Assembly (NCBI RefSeq): GCF_905220565.1
Contig: NC_059398.1
Location: forward strand, 6,657,177 to 6,721,176
Length of the DNA: 64,000 nt
Reading direction: 5' to 3'
From: Melitaea cinxia
Lineage: Eukaryota > Arthropoda > Insecta > Lepidoptera > Nymphalidae
The notes beneath the pieces were generated by a model that saw only the letters and a program-made list of their open reading frames with translations, was not told the DNA's origin and did not search any database. The stretch's first letter is position 1. Each line of letters starts with the position of its first letter. The translations under genes were made by a program, and so were the position numbers. Below are positions 25,063 through 34,778 of this stretch, piece by piece.

Positions 25063-25426
25063 CTTCGTTAAAGATTCATCATTACAGCCTATACAGTCCA
25101 CTGCTGGACATAGGCCTCCACAAGTTGACGCCAAAAATAACGTGAACTCATGTGTTTTGCCCATAGTCACCACGCTGGGCAGGCGGGTTGGTGACCGCAG
25201 TACTGGCTTTGTCGCACCGAAGACGCTGCTTCCCGTCTTCGGCCTGTGTATTTTAAAGCCAGCAGTTGGATGGTTATCCCGCCATCGGTCGGCTTCTTAA
25301 GTTCCAAGGTGGTTGTGGAACCTTGTTATCCCTTAGTCGCCTCTTACGACACCCACGGGAAGAGAGGGGGTGGCTAAATTCTTTAGTGCCGTAGCCACAC
25401 AGCAAACAACAGCTTCGTTAAAGATT
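25063..25426 (-). mobile_element. Short GATGATG-tailed element (family A), full-length with 14-bp TSD
   Basis: The body is 25077-25412. On the minus strand it runs from GCTGTGTGGCTACGGCACTA through GTAAGAGGCGACTAAGGGAT to GGACTGTATAGGCTGTAATG and an ATGATG tail. Perfect duplications CTTCGTTAAAGATT flank it at 25063-25076 and 25413-25426. It has no tRNA-like boxes. Its terminal GGCTGTAATG is shared with the 3' end of the LINE at 46583-47408, so it may be mobilised by that LINE type. Other copies: 14280, 38661, 45310 and 46195. Confidence 0.8.
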
Positions 25427-25794
25427 ACTTCATATAAAATTTTATCATAAACTAGTAGTTATTATAGCTATTTCAAGCTGATTATTTCAATCTGGAATCT
25501 TATTTTCGTAATTTTTTAGCCAATTTCATCAAAACAATTTACTAGAGGTTTTCATAAAAATACCTGTATTTTTTTCAATATTATACCTTTTTGAAAAATT
25601 ATATTTAAAATATATCGTAAAATGTCATTAATTCGATACATTTACAATATACATGTGCGTACAATAATTCTTAACGAATAATCAAAAATGCTCTCAAGAC
25701 GTTGACCTTATAAAAAATGACAAAATATTTTTAAAATAAAAACTGAAAAACATACAAGGGTCAAGTTTGTCGAAAAAAAAAACAATCGCTAAAC

Positions 25795-25960
25795 GTGACA
25801 ACCTTCCCCGGGGAGGCTCACGGTAAATATAATCCGAGCATGCCTATGTACGCATGTCCGGGGCCCTGAAACAAATGGGTCGTGGGGTAGGTCAGGTCGG
25901 GACACGGACGCGCCTCCGACCTACTTACTCCTACGTCCCGGCTGTATACCGTTCAATGTT
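25795..25960. promoter_or_regulatory. CpG-rich unique island with AGGTCA half-site
   Basis: A roughly 150-bp block contains the palindrome TCCCCGGGGA and GGTAGGTCAGGTCGGGACA, which includes an AGGTCA nuclear-receptor half-site followed directly by GGTCGG. No ORF or repeat signature is present. It is bounded on both sides by AT-rich DNA. Regulatory function is inferred. Confidence 0.3.
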
Positions 25961-27780
25961 ATCGAGTAATTGATATTTAAAAATGGAACGTTATACATTC
26001 GTTTTATCACATGTTTAATTAAAAGAACTCATTATTACACTGTGGAGAAAATTCCTTTATTAATTTTTCTCCGGTTCCATGCTAATGGAAATGTGAAATA
26101 TTTAAAAGTATATTTTGGCGTGCTTTTCTAATTCGTAACTAAAATTAAAACTTTTAATTGGATCAAAAAATATAATCCCAAACATTTTTTACTTATATAA
26201 CTAACTTATATTTAAATATTTACGAAAAAATATAATAATTTTAATAGTAACTCTTTATTTATATTATTTTATTTGATTATATACTTGCTAGTCGATACTA
26301 ATATTACAGCCTACAAAGATTTTTATCTAAAACTATGCTAGAAAGCTAAATTGTTTCATTGAACATATTTAAGAAGCTACCGATTCAATTTTGAGATAAT
26401 TTGTATTGTTAAATAACCTAATTTTGGTATAAAGCATTGCGTTATAACTAAAAAGCAAAATAATAACCCAGTAATAAAAGCTTATAACGTCAATTACTGT
26501 TTCAATTATAAAGTGTAATCCTCCTTGACGGCGTGTTCTCTTACTGAAAATAATGAAAATGTTATTACAAGAAATTTGTTTTTTATGCGAATACCATTAG
26601 GTTATTATTTTAGTTATAAAATAAATATTTGTATAGTTTTAAATTACATTAAATCTGTTTAAAATCCACAAAAACACATAATTTGTGAAATATGTACGTT
26701 ACGTAGACGTATTATCAGCGAGCTTGGGTAATATTTCTATTCGTGAAAAAATTTAACCTATTTAATTATGAATAAAAATATTTGTTGCAAAATATAAATT
26801 AAAAATAAGAATTATATTTAAAAAAATCTGTACATATTTCTATATCATATAATAAAAAATGACAAAAATTAACTTTTTTTAATATATAATATATTATTAT
26901 TCATTTAAAATAAAATATTAAAAATATAGTGTTTTTTTTCTACAAGTTGTAAATTTTAGTTTAAATTCTCTCTTTCGCATCACATAATATATTTAAAATA
27001 TTGTTGAAATACATAAATTCCACTTTTTTTTTTTAACGAGTAGTCATTTTGGTTACCTCTTATTGATATACGGATAATTACTTTTTCAATTTTTTTTTTA
27101 ATCAAATTTTAACGTATACGTACACGACAAACGTAGGTATACGACAAAGGTAACTCATCATACCAATGTAGATATCATCATAGCAATAAATGCAGACTAG
27201 GCATTACTGACAATTTAAATCTACACATTCAAGGTCGCTTCACGTATAAATAAGCGCTGAATTATTTTCAGGAACACCTACAACGAAAGGTAGTAAGACA
27301 AAGTGACAGTATTTCATACATAATCCCTCTCGACCTGTCTGGGTGCCTGACGTGCACGGGGTTTTCATTTTTAACAGACACCTCAAAAACAGATCTATCC
27401 AACCTTTTAACGGTGTAACATCTGTATGTAATTTACATAATGTAAATCGCATGCCCCTGACGTGTCTAGTGCAAATATTTTCTTTCTCAAATGTTTGAAC
27501 GAGAAATAATGATTACATGTCAAGCCCCTTTTTTAAGCATAAGATGTTTGATTATGTGATGAAACTGGTCGAGTGGCGCGGTTTCCCCTAACTTAAGTTT
27601 TGTGTCTTATTAGATTGTAATTATTGAAAGCTTTAATAGAGTAAATGAACTTGTTTAAAATCAACAACACAATATCTTTTAAGCAGCCTTTAGCTGTACT
27701 AGGGTAATGAAAGTGTGTGTTTTAGTTCTTTTTTTATACAACTATGTCGTCAATATTTTGCACAACGATATAAGCGTATG
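25961..27780. other. AT-rich sequence, one FTZ-F1-type site
   Basis: Very AT-rich DNA. TCAAGGTCG at 27229-27237 matches YCAAGGYCR exactly, and the sequence around 27240-27450 is less AT-rich. No gene was recognised. Confidence 0.4.
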
Positions 27781-28035
27781 GCTCGCGTACGGTGATAAGC
27801 GATTACAGTAGCTTATAGACGCCTGCAACACCATAGTCATCGCAAGAGCGATGCCGACTCTATACTCAATCTCCCGCAGCTCTGGTCACCTTACTCACCA
27901 CATTAACAATTAACATAACACTGCTTCAAAGCAGTATTCTTTAGCTGCGATCTTCTGTAAGGTCGAGGTTTCCCTAATCGAGCTGCTTCAAATTTGAGCA
28001 GGATATTTCCTGCTGTGCCCTGCCTAAGTTAGATA
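27780..28035 (-). mobile_element. LINE-derived fragment (family F)
   Basis: On the minus strand it contains GAGCAGGAAATA-like sequence (AGCAGGAAATATCCTGCTC), then AACCTCGACCTTACAGAAG and AATACTGCTTTGAAGCAGTG. The block is shared with 35615-35760 and in part with 14980-15075. It is non-coding now. Confidence 0.5.
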
Positions 28036-29290
28036 AAAAAAATTCAAATATAAAACGAAATTCATTATTTCTTTAAAAGATAATTTGTCATAGAAATTTT
28101 GTAAACGCAGTTATTATGTCATTATCAAAATATATCTCTAGAAAAATGCCCTTTCTGTTCTTCAATGGAAGGTATTTTAACATATATTTAAGTAGTATTT
28201 GTTATTCTTGACAACGATGTTTTTAAAACATTTCCAGATACTTAAAAAATGACTTAATCCAAGTCAATATTTTTAACGTGTAAGACAGCATGAGATGGCC
28301 GTTCGAATGATTTAAAATATCGATAAAAAAATTAAAAAGTAACTAAATAATAATCTTTTCGAATAAATATTGTTATGTTTGACCATTAGGTGCTAGAACG
28401 AGTTATATAATTATTATTTTTTTTATCTCTTCTGCTATAAATCTAATTTTTTATATAAGTAGACATTTTTATTTAAATAATAAATGAAAGGCATTTAATT
28501 TGCATTTCATTAATATTATTGACATTAATAATAATATAATTAATATATTCCACTAATTAATTACATTTTTTTACATATTTGTATTACGAGTAGTACAAGT
28601 TTTGGAATCCGGAAGCTACAATCTTACAGAGATATCCAATTTTAAATTATATGATTTTTTAAAAATAAATAAGTAAGTTGTTATTTGTGTTTAAATAACA
28701 ATTTGAAGCCCCTAATGTCATTTTTAAATAATAATAAGTACCTATTTTAATGACATGTAAAGATGTTGCACTTAATTTAATTACAAAGAAAATAAATTCA
28801 TTGTATTTAAAACACTTAACATTGTTTTTTTATAAGGGTCATACAAAATAGTAGATACCTATATAAAATTTATTCTTAAAATTTTCAAATACAATTAATA
28901 GTCTGTTCGTATTATTGTTAAACTCAAAGTCGATAATTACGCTAATTATGTTATTAAAACAAAAATATACGTTAAAAAACATACTATACACATTATTGTT
29001 TTACTGTACATATAAAGCCACACTATTTTTTACTGCTAGTGTATAGGACGAGCGTATACGGAAGCCATAATAATAAGGCTCCACGTTGACAATGGAATAG
29101 CCAACGGAAATTGTCAATCAATAAAAAGAAAAAAGAAAAAAATACCGTGTTATCATTTTATCTTCCTTATTAAGCTAAAGTACTAATTAAGAGATAAATA
29201 TCAATAAAGGTAAAATACAAAATACAATAGACTTACCAAAAAAGTATCAATAAAAATGTATATCGACATTATCAGTAAACATCTTTTTAC
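28036..29290. other. AT-rich sequence, no gene seen
   Basis: Low-complexity AT DNA with no exon-like or repeat-like structure that I can name. Confidence 0.5.
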
Positions 29291-29334
29291 CAACATTTCG
29301 ATTGCACCGTATACATACGCATGAGCACCTCATC

Positions 29335-29395
29335 CGTATTCAAGGGCGAGTCGCCCGCCTGCAGCGATCCAGAACATTCAGTGCACTGACGTAAC
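29335..29395. promoter_or_regulatory. Block with imperfect ecdysone response element and palindromes
   Basis: CATTCAGTGCACT (29375-29387) matches 11 of 13 positions of the palindromic EcRE form RGKTCANTGAMCY, in the TGCACT variant known from the Drosophila hsp27 gene. Next to it is the palindrome TCAGTGCACTGA. At 29344-29356, GGGCGAGTCGCCC is a perfect 13-bp palindrome. The block is GC-richer than its flanks. Confidence 0.35.
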
Positions 29396-30021
29396 GTCTA
29401 GTAATAAATAAGCTTGCTTTCAGCTGAAAAATGGGCTTCTTTTAACTACACGTTCGCTGATCTCACATTTCCCACATTGAAACCTTAGATGGAAATCGTT
29501 TGAAAACGTCAAGCGCGACTTACAAAAATAAATACGCACTACGAACAAGATGTTTTCTACTTAATATCCTTATATTTTCACAATTTTAATGTAGCGCTAA
29601 GTATTAATAACCCATTTAAATTATTATTTAAATATATAATATACAAATCGAAACGCTTTTAAAAAGAAATACAATATTGCCCTCTTATCATTTCTACAAT
29701 TACCGGTGATTTTTTAACTTTATAACAATTATTTTGTCTGTACAAGCCCTGAAACCCGAAAAATCTAATTCATAATGTTTAAATATTTTCTTAAATAAAC
29801 ATTGTTTTGTAAGTACGAGTATATCTTGCAACAGTACACACAGACGCATAATAAATTCGATTGTTAACAGATGAAAAATCGAAATGTGGGATAGGTACAG
29901 GTACTTATTATTTTTTAACACAACCATTAAGTTGCTTACTTCAGGAACAGACGACCGTGTGTGTATTGTGTAGATATTTATTTATAAATATTTATTATGA
30001 TCTTGAAATTGATGAACTTAC

Positions 30022-30158
30022 CATCCATGCTGTCCCGCGACGGGGCCAAAATGAAGAGGCAGGGGGCAGCATCGCCAGCAGCAGTAGTCCACCTCACCAG
30101 CAGTTGTCATCTACAACATCGGCCGGTAGTAACGAAACGGCCAAGCCACATATTTTGA
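30022..30158. other. Exon-like GC-rich block of unknown identity
   Basis: On the plus strand a frame is open across the block and encodes a Ser/Pro/Gln-rich stretch (GGSIASSSSPPHQQLSSTTS), ending at a stop at 30167. On the minus strand the same block is framed by an acceptor (ACACCTTAG ending at 30159) and a strong donor (ATG|GTAAGTTC at 30021), but every minus frame contains a stop. It could therefore be a non-coding minus-strand exon, or a relic of a plus-strand coding exon. No family was recognised. Confidence 0.3.
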
Positions 30159-30162
30159 CTAA

Positions 30163-30222
30163 GGTGTAGAGTTTGTGAAGTTAGGGCTTGTAGAGTTAGG
30201 GCGTGTAGAGTTAGAAGCTTGG
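30163..30222 (+). repeat. Short minisatellite, GTGTAGAGTTAGGGC-type unit
   Basis: About three to four imperfect copies of a roughly 15-bp unit (GTGTAGAGTT, TTGTAGAGTTAGGGC, GTGTAGAGTTAG). It directly follows the exon-like block. Confidence 0.6.
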
Positions 30223-30377
30223 CTCTACATGAGATCTAATAACTTTTTGACGGTGCGAGCCATATGATCTCGTCTTGGCAACGTTTTACATGTAAATGTT
30301 TTTGGTGGGATTGATTTTATTTGCAAGGACTATTTTAAAAGTTTATTTCAAGATCTTACTTCCAGACATCTTCGCTT

Positions 30378-30507
30378 CGCTTCAGCCTGTAATATCCCAC
30401 AACTGGGCATAGGCCTCTTTCCCCATGTCGGAGAAAGATCAGAGCTTAATCCACCACGCTGCTCCACTGCGGGTTGGCGGATATATTCCCTACTATGAGT
30501 AACGATC
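30378..30507 (-). mobile_element. 3' half of a SINE split by the LTR element
   Basis: GCTTCAGCCTGTAATATCCC through TACTATGAGTAACGATC is the inverted 3' part of the SINE seen at 12082-12429. It continues after the LTR element at 34779. The last four bases, GATC (30504-30507), are the target site duplicated by that insertion. Confidence 0.85.
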
Positions 30508-30764
30508 TGTTATGCCTAGGTTTAATTCGCGGATAGTGCTGACGCCGCTATTTTAATTACTTTAAATATTTCATTTTCCATACGGTCGAGTCAGTTGCCG
30601 TTTACCATCCAGCGCGTCACTATATATATTTTTTATACAGAAAAGGAAAGTGAGGTGTTTCTAGGGACAGTTACTGTAATTGTTTGGACTATTAAATAAA
30701 CTTTATCAATATTTAACCAGTTGTGTGTCTATTCAAAAAGACTACCGGGAGGTGCCGCGTAACA
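30508..30764 (+). repeat. 5' LTR, 257 bp
   Basis: It starts TGTTATGCC and ends GCGTAACA, giving inverted termini TGTTA/TAACA. TATATATA at 30621-30628 is a likely TATA box and AATAAA at 30695-30700 a polyadenylation signal. Reading base by base, I find no difference from the 3' LTR at 34522-34778, so the insertion is recent. Confidence 0.92.
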
Positions 30765-30766
30765 AT

Positions 30767-30784
30767 TGGTGTCAGAAGCGGGAT
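30767..30784 (+). other. Primer binding site
   Basis: TGGTGTCAGAAGCGGGAT begins 2 nt after the 5' LTR. It starts with TGG, the complement of a tRNA 3' CCA. The sequence resembles the complement of a leucine tRNA 3' end; the specific tRNA is inferred from memory. Confidence 0.75.
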
Positions 30785-31382
30785 GTCGTAAGTGGTTTTC
30801 TGTATAAAACCCTGACATCCGAACCCTGGCACCCAGGTACGTCATTAGACATTACACAAGGTCACAGGCCCCACGTTGCCATGCCTACACCAGATATACG
30901 TCTCAGGCCCCACGAGCCGAGGCAGGTCCACCAAACACACGGAACTTCTAGCAGATCTACAGCCCCACGCTGCTGAGACTGCGTCCCAGCAGAAGAACCC
31001 TCACCAGGCAACCACACCATCATCTACATTTTACATACACGTCGCTATATTGCAACGTGACGCGTTAGCTGCAATACGACTCACAGAGCCACCACGTGTC
31101 CGAGTTCCGGCCCCGCAACGTCATCAACACGTGTCACGCTTCCCAGCAGATATGATCGCGCTTGCTGTTTCATTGTGAGTTTTCTATTTTACTAAAAGCC
31201 TAAAAGTGAATAAGTGCTAGTGATCAGTGATTCTTTCCCAGAAGATTAATATATCTTAACCTTTTTTTTTTTATAAACCTTAAATTTAGTAACAAGCTTA
31301 GTATATTTATAGAGTCACGTATATACAACTTCTACAAAAATCTATTTACATTTTTACTAAAATTACTGTTATTTTTAATTGA
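30785..31382 (+). other. Leader between primer site and gag
   Basis: About 600 nt, with a Pro/His/Gln-rich short open stretch (30876-31178) that does not look like a known protein and is probably untranslated leader with packaging signals. Confidence 0.5.
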
Positions 31383-32474
31383 ATGCCTCCTAAAAAGGAA
31401 AAGACTGTAATTGAGGAAGCTCGCTCTGATTCCGACAGCAATTATTCAGATCCATCTTTAAAGTTCTCAAAACCGAAAATGGCTGAGAAGATAACTCTAT
31501 CTGTTCTTACCAAATTTATAAAACCTTATAATGGTGATCGCGAATCTTTGCCAGCTTTTCTCACAAACTGCGAAAATGCTATTTCTCTCGCAACCGCTGA
31601 CCAGCAGAATGTGCTTTGTAAATACATTATATCACAGCTTGAAGGCAAGGCACAAATGGCTTGCTGTCTTAAAACATTTAATAAATGGTCCGAAATAAAA
31701 TCATTTTTAAAAGTCACGTTTGGTGAGAAAAAGCATTCCACGCATCTTTTAATTGATCTACAGAATTGTAAGCAAAATTCAACAGAAGATGTCACGCAAT
31801 ATTCATTAAGAATTGAGTCTTGTATAACACGATTACTATCTGATATACATTACAGCTGCGAAAACTCAAATGAGTTAATAGGAAGGTTAGCTGCTATGGA
31901 GGATTTGGCATTGAATACTTTTTTATTAGGGATTAATTCAAATTTATCGCAAATTGTACGCTGTCGCAATCCCAAGACACTATCTGAGGCTATCACACTT
32001 GCTATTGAGGAAGAAAAGCTTTTAAACCTAACCAAAATTTCTCAACAACCTTCTAAATATTGTTCAATTTGCCACAGATCAGGTCATAAGACCTCTGTTT
32101 GTTTTAAAAACCAAAAACCTAATTTTACTAAATCTAACAATTTTCAAAAAACATTTCATCTACAAAATCCTCCAATTTTAAGTCGACCTTATAAACTTAA
32201 TTCTAATTATAATAATAAATATTGTGTTTATTGTAAAAACAGGGGTCATGTTATAAACGAATGTCGCAAACGCGAATATAACAATAGCCGCCGCATACTG
32301 CAACCCGATTCTTCTCAGATTGCACAATGCGACGAAACGGGTTCACGTGCACCGAATAACGATTCACTCGTGCACCATTGTGATAATATTGATCGATGTA
32401 ATAATTGTTTTAACGAAAACGATTTAAACAAAATCCGATTTCGGCCTCGTACCAGTCGAAATCGTCGGCTATAA
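31383..32474 (+). CDS. gag: Gag polyprotein of the LTR element, intact, 363 aa
   Basis: Gag forms the virus-like particle and binds the element RNA. The N-terminal region (about residues 40-200) has the layout of Ty3/Gypsy Gag capsid domains, with FIKPYNGDRESLPAFL near the start and a conserved W in KTFNKWSEIKSFL. Two zinc knuckles of the form CX2CX4HX4C lie at residues 227-240 (CSICHRSGHKTSVC) and 281-294 (CVYCKNRGHVINEC). The C-terminus is basic (RFRPRTSRNRRL). The ATG at 31383 is the first long-frame ATG after the leader. There is no stop or frameshift inside, and the stop is not followed by any pol frame. Zinc knuckles are absent from Drosophila gypsy Gag, which is a difference if the element is errantivirus-like. 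Confidence 0.88.
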   Translation: MPPKKEKTVIEEARSDSDSNYSDPSLKFSKPKMAEKITLSVLTKFIKPYNGDRESLPAFLTNCENAISLATADQQNVLCKYIISQLEGKAQMACCLKTFNKWSEIKSFLKVTFGEKKHSTHLLIDLQNCKQNSTEDVTQYSLRIESCITRLLSDIHYSCENSNELIGRLAAMEDLALNTFLLGINSNLSQIVRCRNPKTLSEAITLAIEEEKLLNLTKISQQPSKYCSICHRSGHKTSVCFKNQKPNFTKSNNFQKTFHLQNPPILSRPYKLNSNYNNKYCVYCKNRGHVINECRKREYNNSRRILQPDSSQIAQCDETGSRAPNNDSLVHHCDNIDRCNNCFNENDLNKIRFRPRTSRNRRL

Positions 32475-32562
32475 ACGGCATAAACTCCATTTTCGATTCT
32501 CTATCATCTCAGCCTCCCCGCGAGGTAGGCCTGAGTCATATCATTTCGAATACTATTCCTAT

Positions 32563-32946
32563 TCTCATAAATTAAATGCATCTCAGTCCTAGCCGCTGAG
32601 TCTCATTGAATCTCATAAATTAAATGCATCTCAGTCCCAGCCGCTGAGTCTCACTGAATCTCATAAATTAAATGCATCTCAGTCCTAGCCGCTGAGTCTC
32701 ACTGAATCTCATAAATTAAATGCATCTCAGTCCTAGCCGCTGAGTCTCACTGAATCTCATAAATTAAATGCATCTCAGTCCTAGCCGCTGAGTCTCACTG
32801 AATCTCATAAATTAAATGCATCTCAGTCCTAGCCGCTGAGTCTCACTGAATCTCATAAATTAAATGCATCTCAGTCCTAGCCGCTGAGTCTCACTGAATC
32901 TCATAAATTAAATGCATCTCAGTCCCAGCCGCTGAGTCTCACTGAA
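32563..32946 (+). repeat. Eight tandem 48-bp repeats in the pol position
   Basis: Units begin TCTCATAAATTAAATGCATC at 32563, 32611, 32659, 32707, 32755, 32803, 32851 and 32899. They differ only by T/C changes (for example CAGTCCTAG versus CAGTCCCAG). Each has CTCAG and CTGAG arms around a 9-nt spacer, plus the palindrome ATGCAT. All six frames are closed by stops, so the array is non-coding. A partial ninth unit decays after 32947. Confidence 0.95.
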
Positions 32947-33098
32947 TCTTATAATAATAAGTCTCTTAAATCTCATAAAAAAATCTCAATCATTCTATAC
33001 CAATGCACGCAATCACGCATTCTAACATAAATAAAGCCAGCACAATCGTAAAGTCAAGCTTAAATACTTTTAATTCTACTATTCGAAGACTAAACTAA

Positions 33099-33881
33099 AA
33101 CGAAATTAAATTAAATTCCCATATAACTATACTAAATGATATTCTTTCTCAAGTTACAAAGCAAAATGATAACTTATACTACGTAACGCGAATAAATAGT
33201 CTTATCAATCTAATTGAAAGCTCCCTGATAACAATTTCTAATTCCTTAGACGTAATCCTTAATTCCATTTTATTTTCAAAAGCAAATATTTTACACCCTT
33301 CAGTTTTGAGCCCTTTTTACTTGTATAATGAATTAAAGATTCATAGTAATTTTATTGATAAGCGTACAGTTTTTCCTGTAGCTCTATCACTTGAAAACAT
33401 TAACACAATAATCGATGTATCAAAGCTAACATGTTTCTATTATAACAAAAAGATTATTTTTATATTAGAAATACCATTAATATACCCAGAGAAATACATT
33501 GTTTACAAAAATATTCCTTTACCGATTCCACATGATAAAAATGCTAACACGTTTTCTTTAATGCAACCGACTAAAGCTTATATTGCAGTAACAGATGATA
33601 AGCTCAGTTACGTCTTGTTAGATAACTTAAACAATTGTAAGTTGATAAACGATGAGTATTCTATATGCCCTATGCTCAGCATTTATTCGAGTATAAATAA
33701 TCCTTGTTGTGAAAGTAAATTGTTAACAGAAGTAGTCCTATCAATGTCACCTGAATGTAATCATAAACTTTTGTTTAGTAATGTCGATATTTGGCAAACG
33801 CTTAGTAATAATAAGTGGATCTTTGTTCAATCTAAACCATGCAAATTAACTGTTAAATGTAATGAAACTCTCAAATCGTAA
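33099..33881 (+). pseudogene. Env-like frame (insect retroviral fusion-protein type), truncated
   Basis: The frame is open for 260 codons between stops at 33096 and 33879. It has no ATG near its start, and the N-terminal signal peptide, receptor-binding part and cleavage/fusion segment are not encoded. An early amphipathic, Leu/Ile-rich stretch (about codons 30-65) could be the coiled-coil region. Later come spaced cysteines and PLIYPEKYIVYKNIPLPI, the pattern I associate with the ectodomain of F-like Env proteins of insect errantiviruses. The frame stops before any membrane anchor. In autonomous relatives env is made from a spliced RNA; no clear acceptor was identified here. Described as a broken relic. 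Confidence 0.7.
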
Positions 33882-33935
33882 TGTATCCAATTTCTAAATA
33901 AATGTTTTTTATACTAATTCTAAATATTAAACTAA

Positions 33936-34064
33936 TGTCTTAAGATTATCAATGTACTATCTCTTACACTATTCATTATACTAACTATTATACTAACTAT
34001 TATACTCATTCTTATAATAAATAATAATCTTAACTCTAAGATAAACACACTTAGATACTTATAA
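33936..34064 (+). pseudogene. Detached membrane-anchor segment of the env relic
   Basis: This segment is in the same reading frame as the env relic but separated from it by stops at 33879, 33915, 33921 and 33933. It encodes a strongly hydrophobic run rich in Ile, Leu and Thr, then an Asn/Lys-containing tail, ending in a stop at 34062. The retained frame suggests it was the original transmembrane anchor. Confidence 0.55.
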
Positions 34065-34508
34065 AAGTTTGTTATGATTTTTTATTTATGAATTTTGGCA
34101 ATTTTTGACAATTTTATAAATTTTATGATTTTTGTGAATTTTATTAAATTTATATTTTCTTTAAGAATTGTTTGTGTGTAGAATAGACTAACATTAGTCA
34201 TATAAGTTAAAATGTTACTAACACATATGCATGAATTTTCTAAAACAAACTTATTATTATAATTATGACATTATTATATTATTATAATTTTATGATAAAA
34301 TGTCAAATTCTTAATTATTGATGATAATATTAACATTGTTAAAATTTTAGCTAAGCAGCTCTCTTATTGTTTAATGATAAATTTTATTTTTTTAATTCCA
34401 ATTAATTAATATTTTGGTAAAAATTGTAAAACGCTCATTTTCCTTTCCGACCTTTTCGATTTTAGTCGCGTCTCAATTCCGCTTCATCTTTAAAGATAAA
34501 GCTCCATC
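34065..34508 (+). other. 3' untranslated part of the LTR element
   Basis: AT-rich, without ORFs. It runs to the polypurine tract. Confidence 0.7.
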
Positions 34509-34521
34509 AAAAGGGGGGAGA
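34509..34521 (+). other. Polypurine tract
   Basis: AAAAGGGGGGAGA lies immediately before the 3' LTR, the expected plus-strand priming site. Confidence 0.9.
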
Positions 34522-34778
34522 TGTTATGCCTAGGTTTAATTCGCGGATAGTGCTGACGCCGCTATTTTAATTACTTTAAATATTTCATTTTCCATACGGT
34601 CGAGTCAGTTGCCGTTTACCATCCAGCGCGTCACTATATATATTTTTTATACAGAAAAGGAAAGTGAGGTGTTTCTAGGGACAGTTACTGTAATTGTTTG
34701 GACTATTAAATAAACTTTATCAATATTTAACCAGTTGTGTGTCTATTCAAAAAGACTACCGGGAGGTGCCGCGTAACA
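34522..34778 (+). repeat. 3' LTR, 257 bp
   Basis: Same sequence and length as the 5' LTR; TGTTATG to GTAACA, followed by the duplicated GATC at 34779-34782. Confidence 0.92.

Larger units (their letters stand above)
30508..34778 (+). mobile_element. Non-autonomous LTR retrotransposon: gag plus broken env, no pol
   Basis: Total 4271 bp with two 257-bp LTRs and a GATC target duplication at 30504-30507 and 34779-34782. The order is LTR, primer site, 0.6-kb leader, gag (31383-32474), eight 48-bp tandem repeats (32563-32946), env-like frame (33099-33881 plus a downstream membrane segment), polypurine tract, LTR. No protease, reverse transcriptase, RNase H or integrase motif lies between gag and env. 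The 4-bp duplication and env type suggest a relative of Ty3/Gypsy insect errantiviruses (inference). Movement would require pol supplied by another element. Confidence 0.88.

Noticed and set aside
30170..30215. Telomeric TTAGG-type repeat
   Set aside because: TTAGGG occurs only inside a ~15-bp minisatellite unit, not as a tandem TTAGG array.
30876..31178. 100-codon ORF in the LTR element leader
   Set aside because: Pro/His-rich translation without known domain, upstream of a clear gag start; treated as leader.
32563..32946. CRISPR array
   Set aside because: Repeats are directly tandem with no unique spacers and sit inside an LTR retrotransposon in an insect genome.
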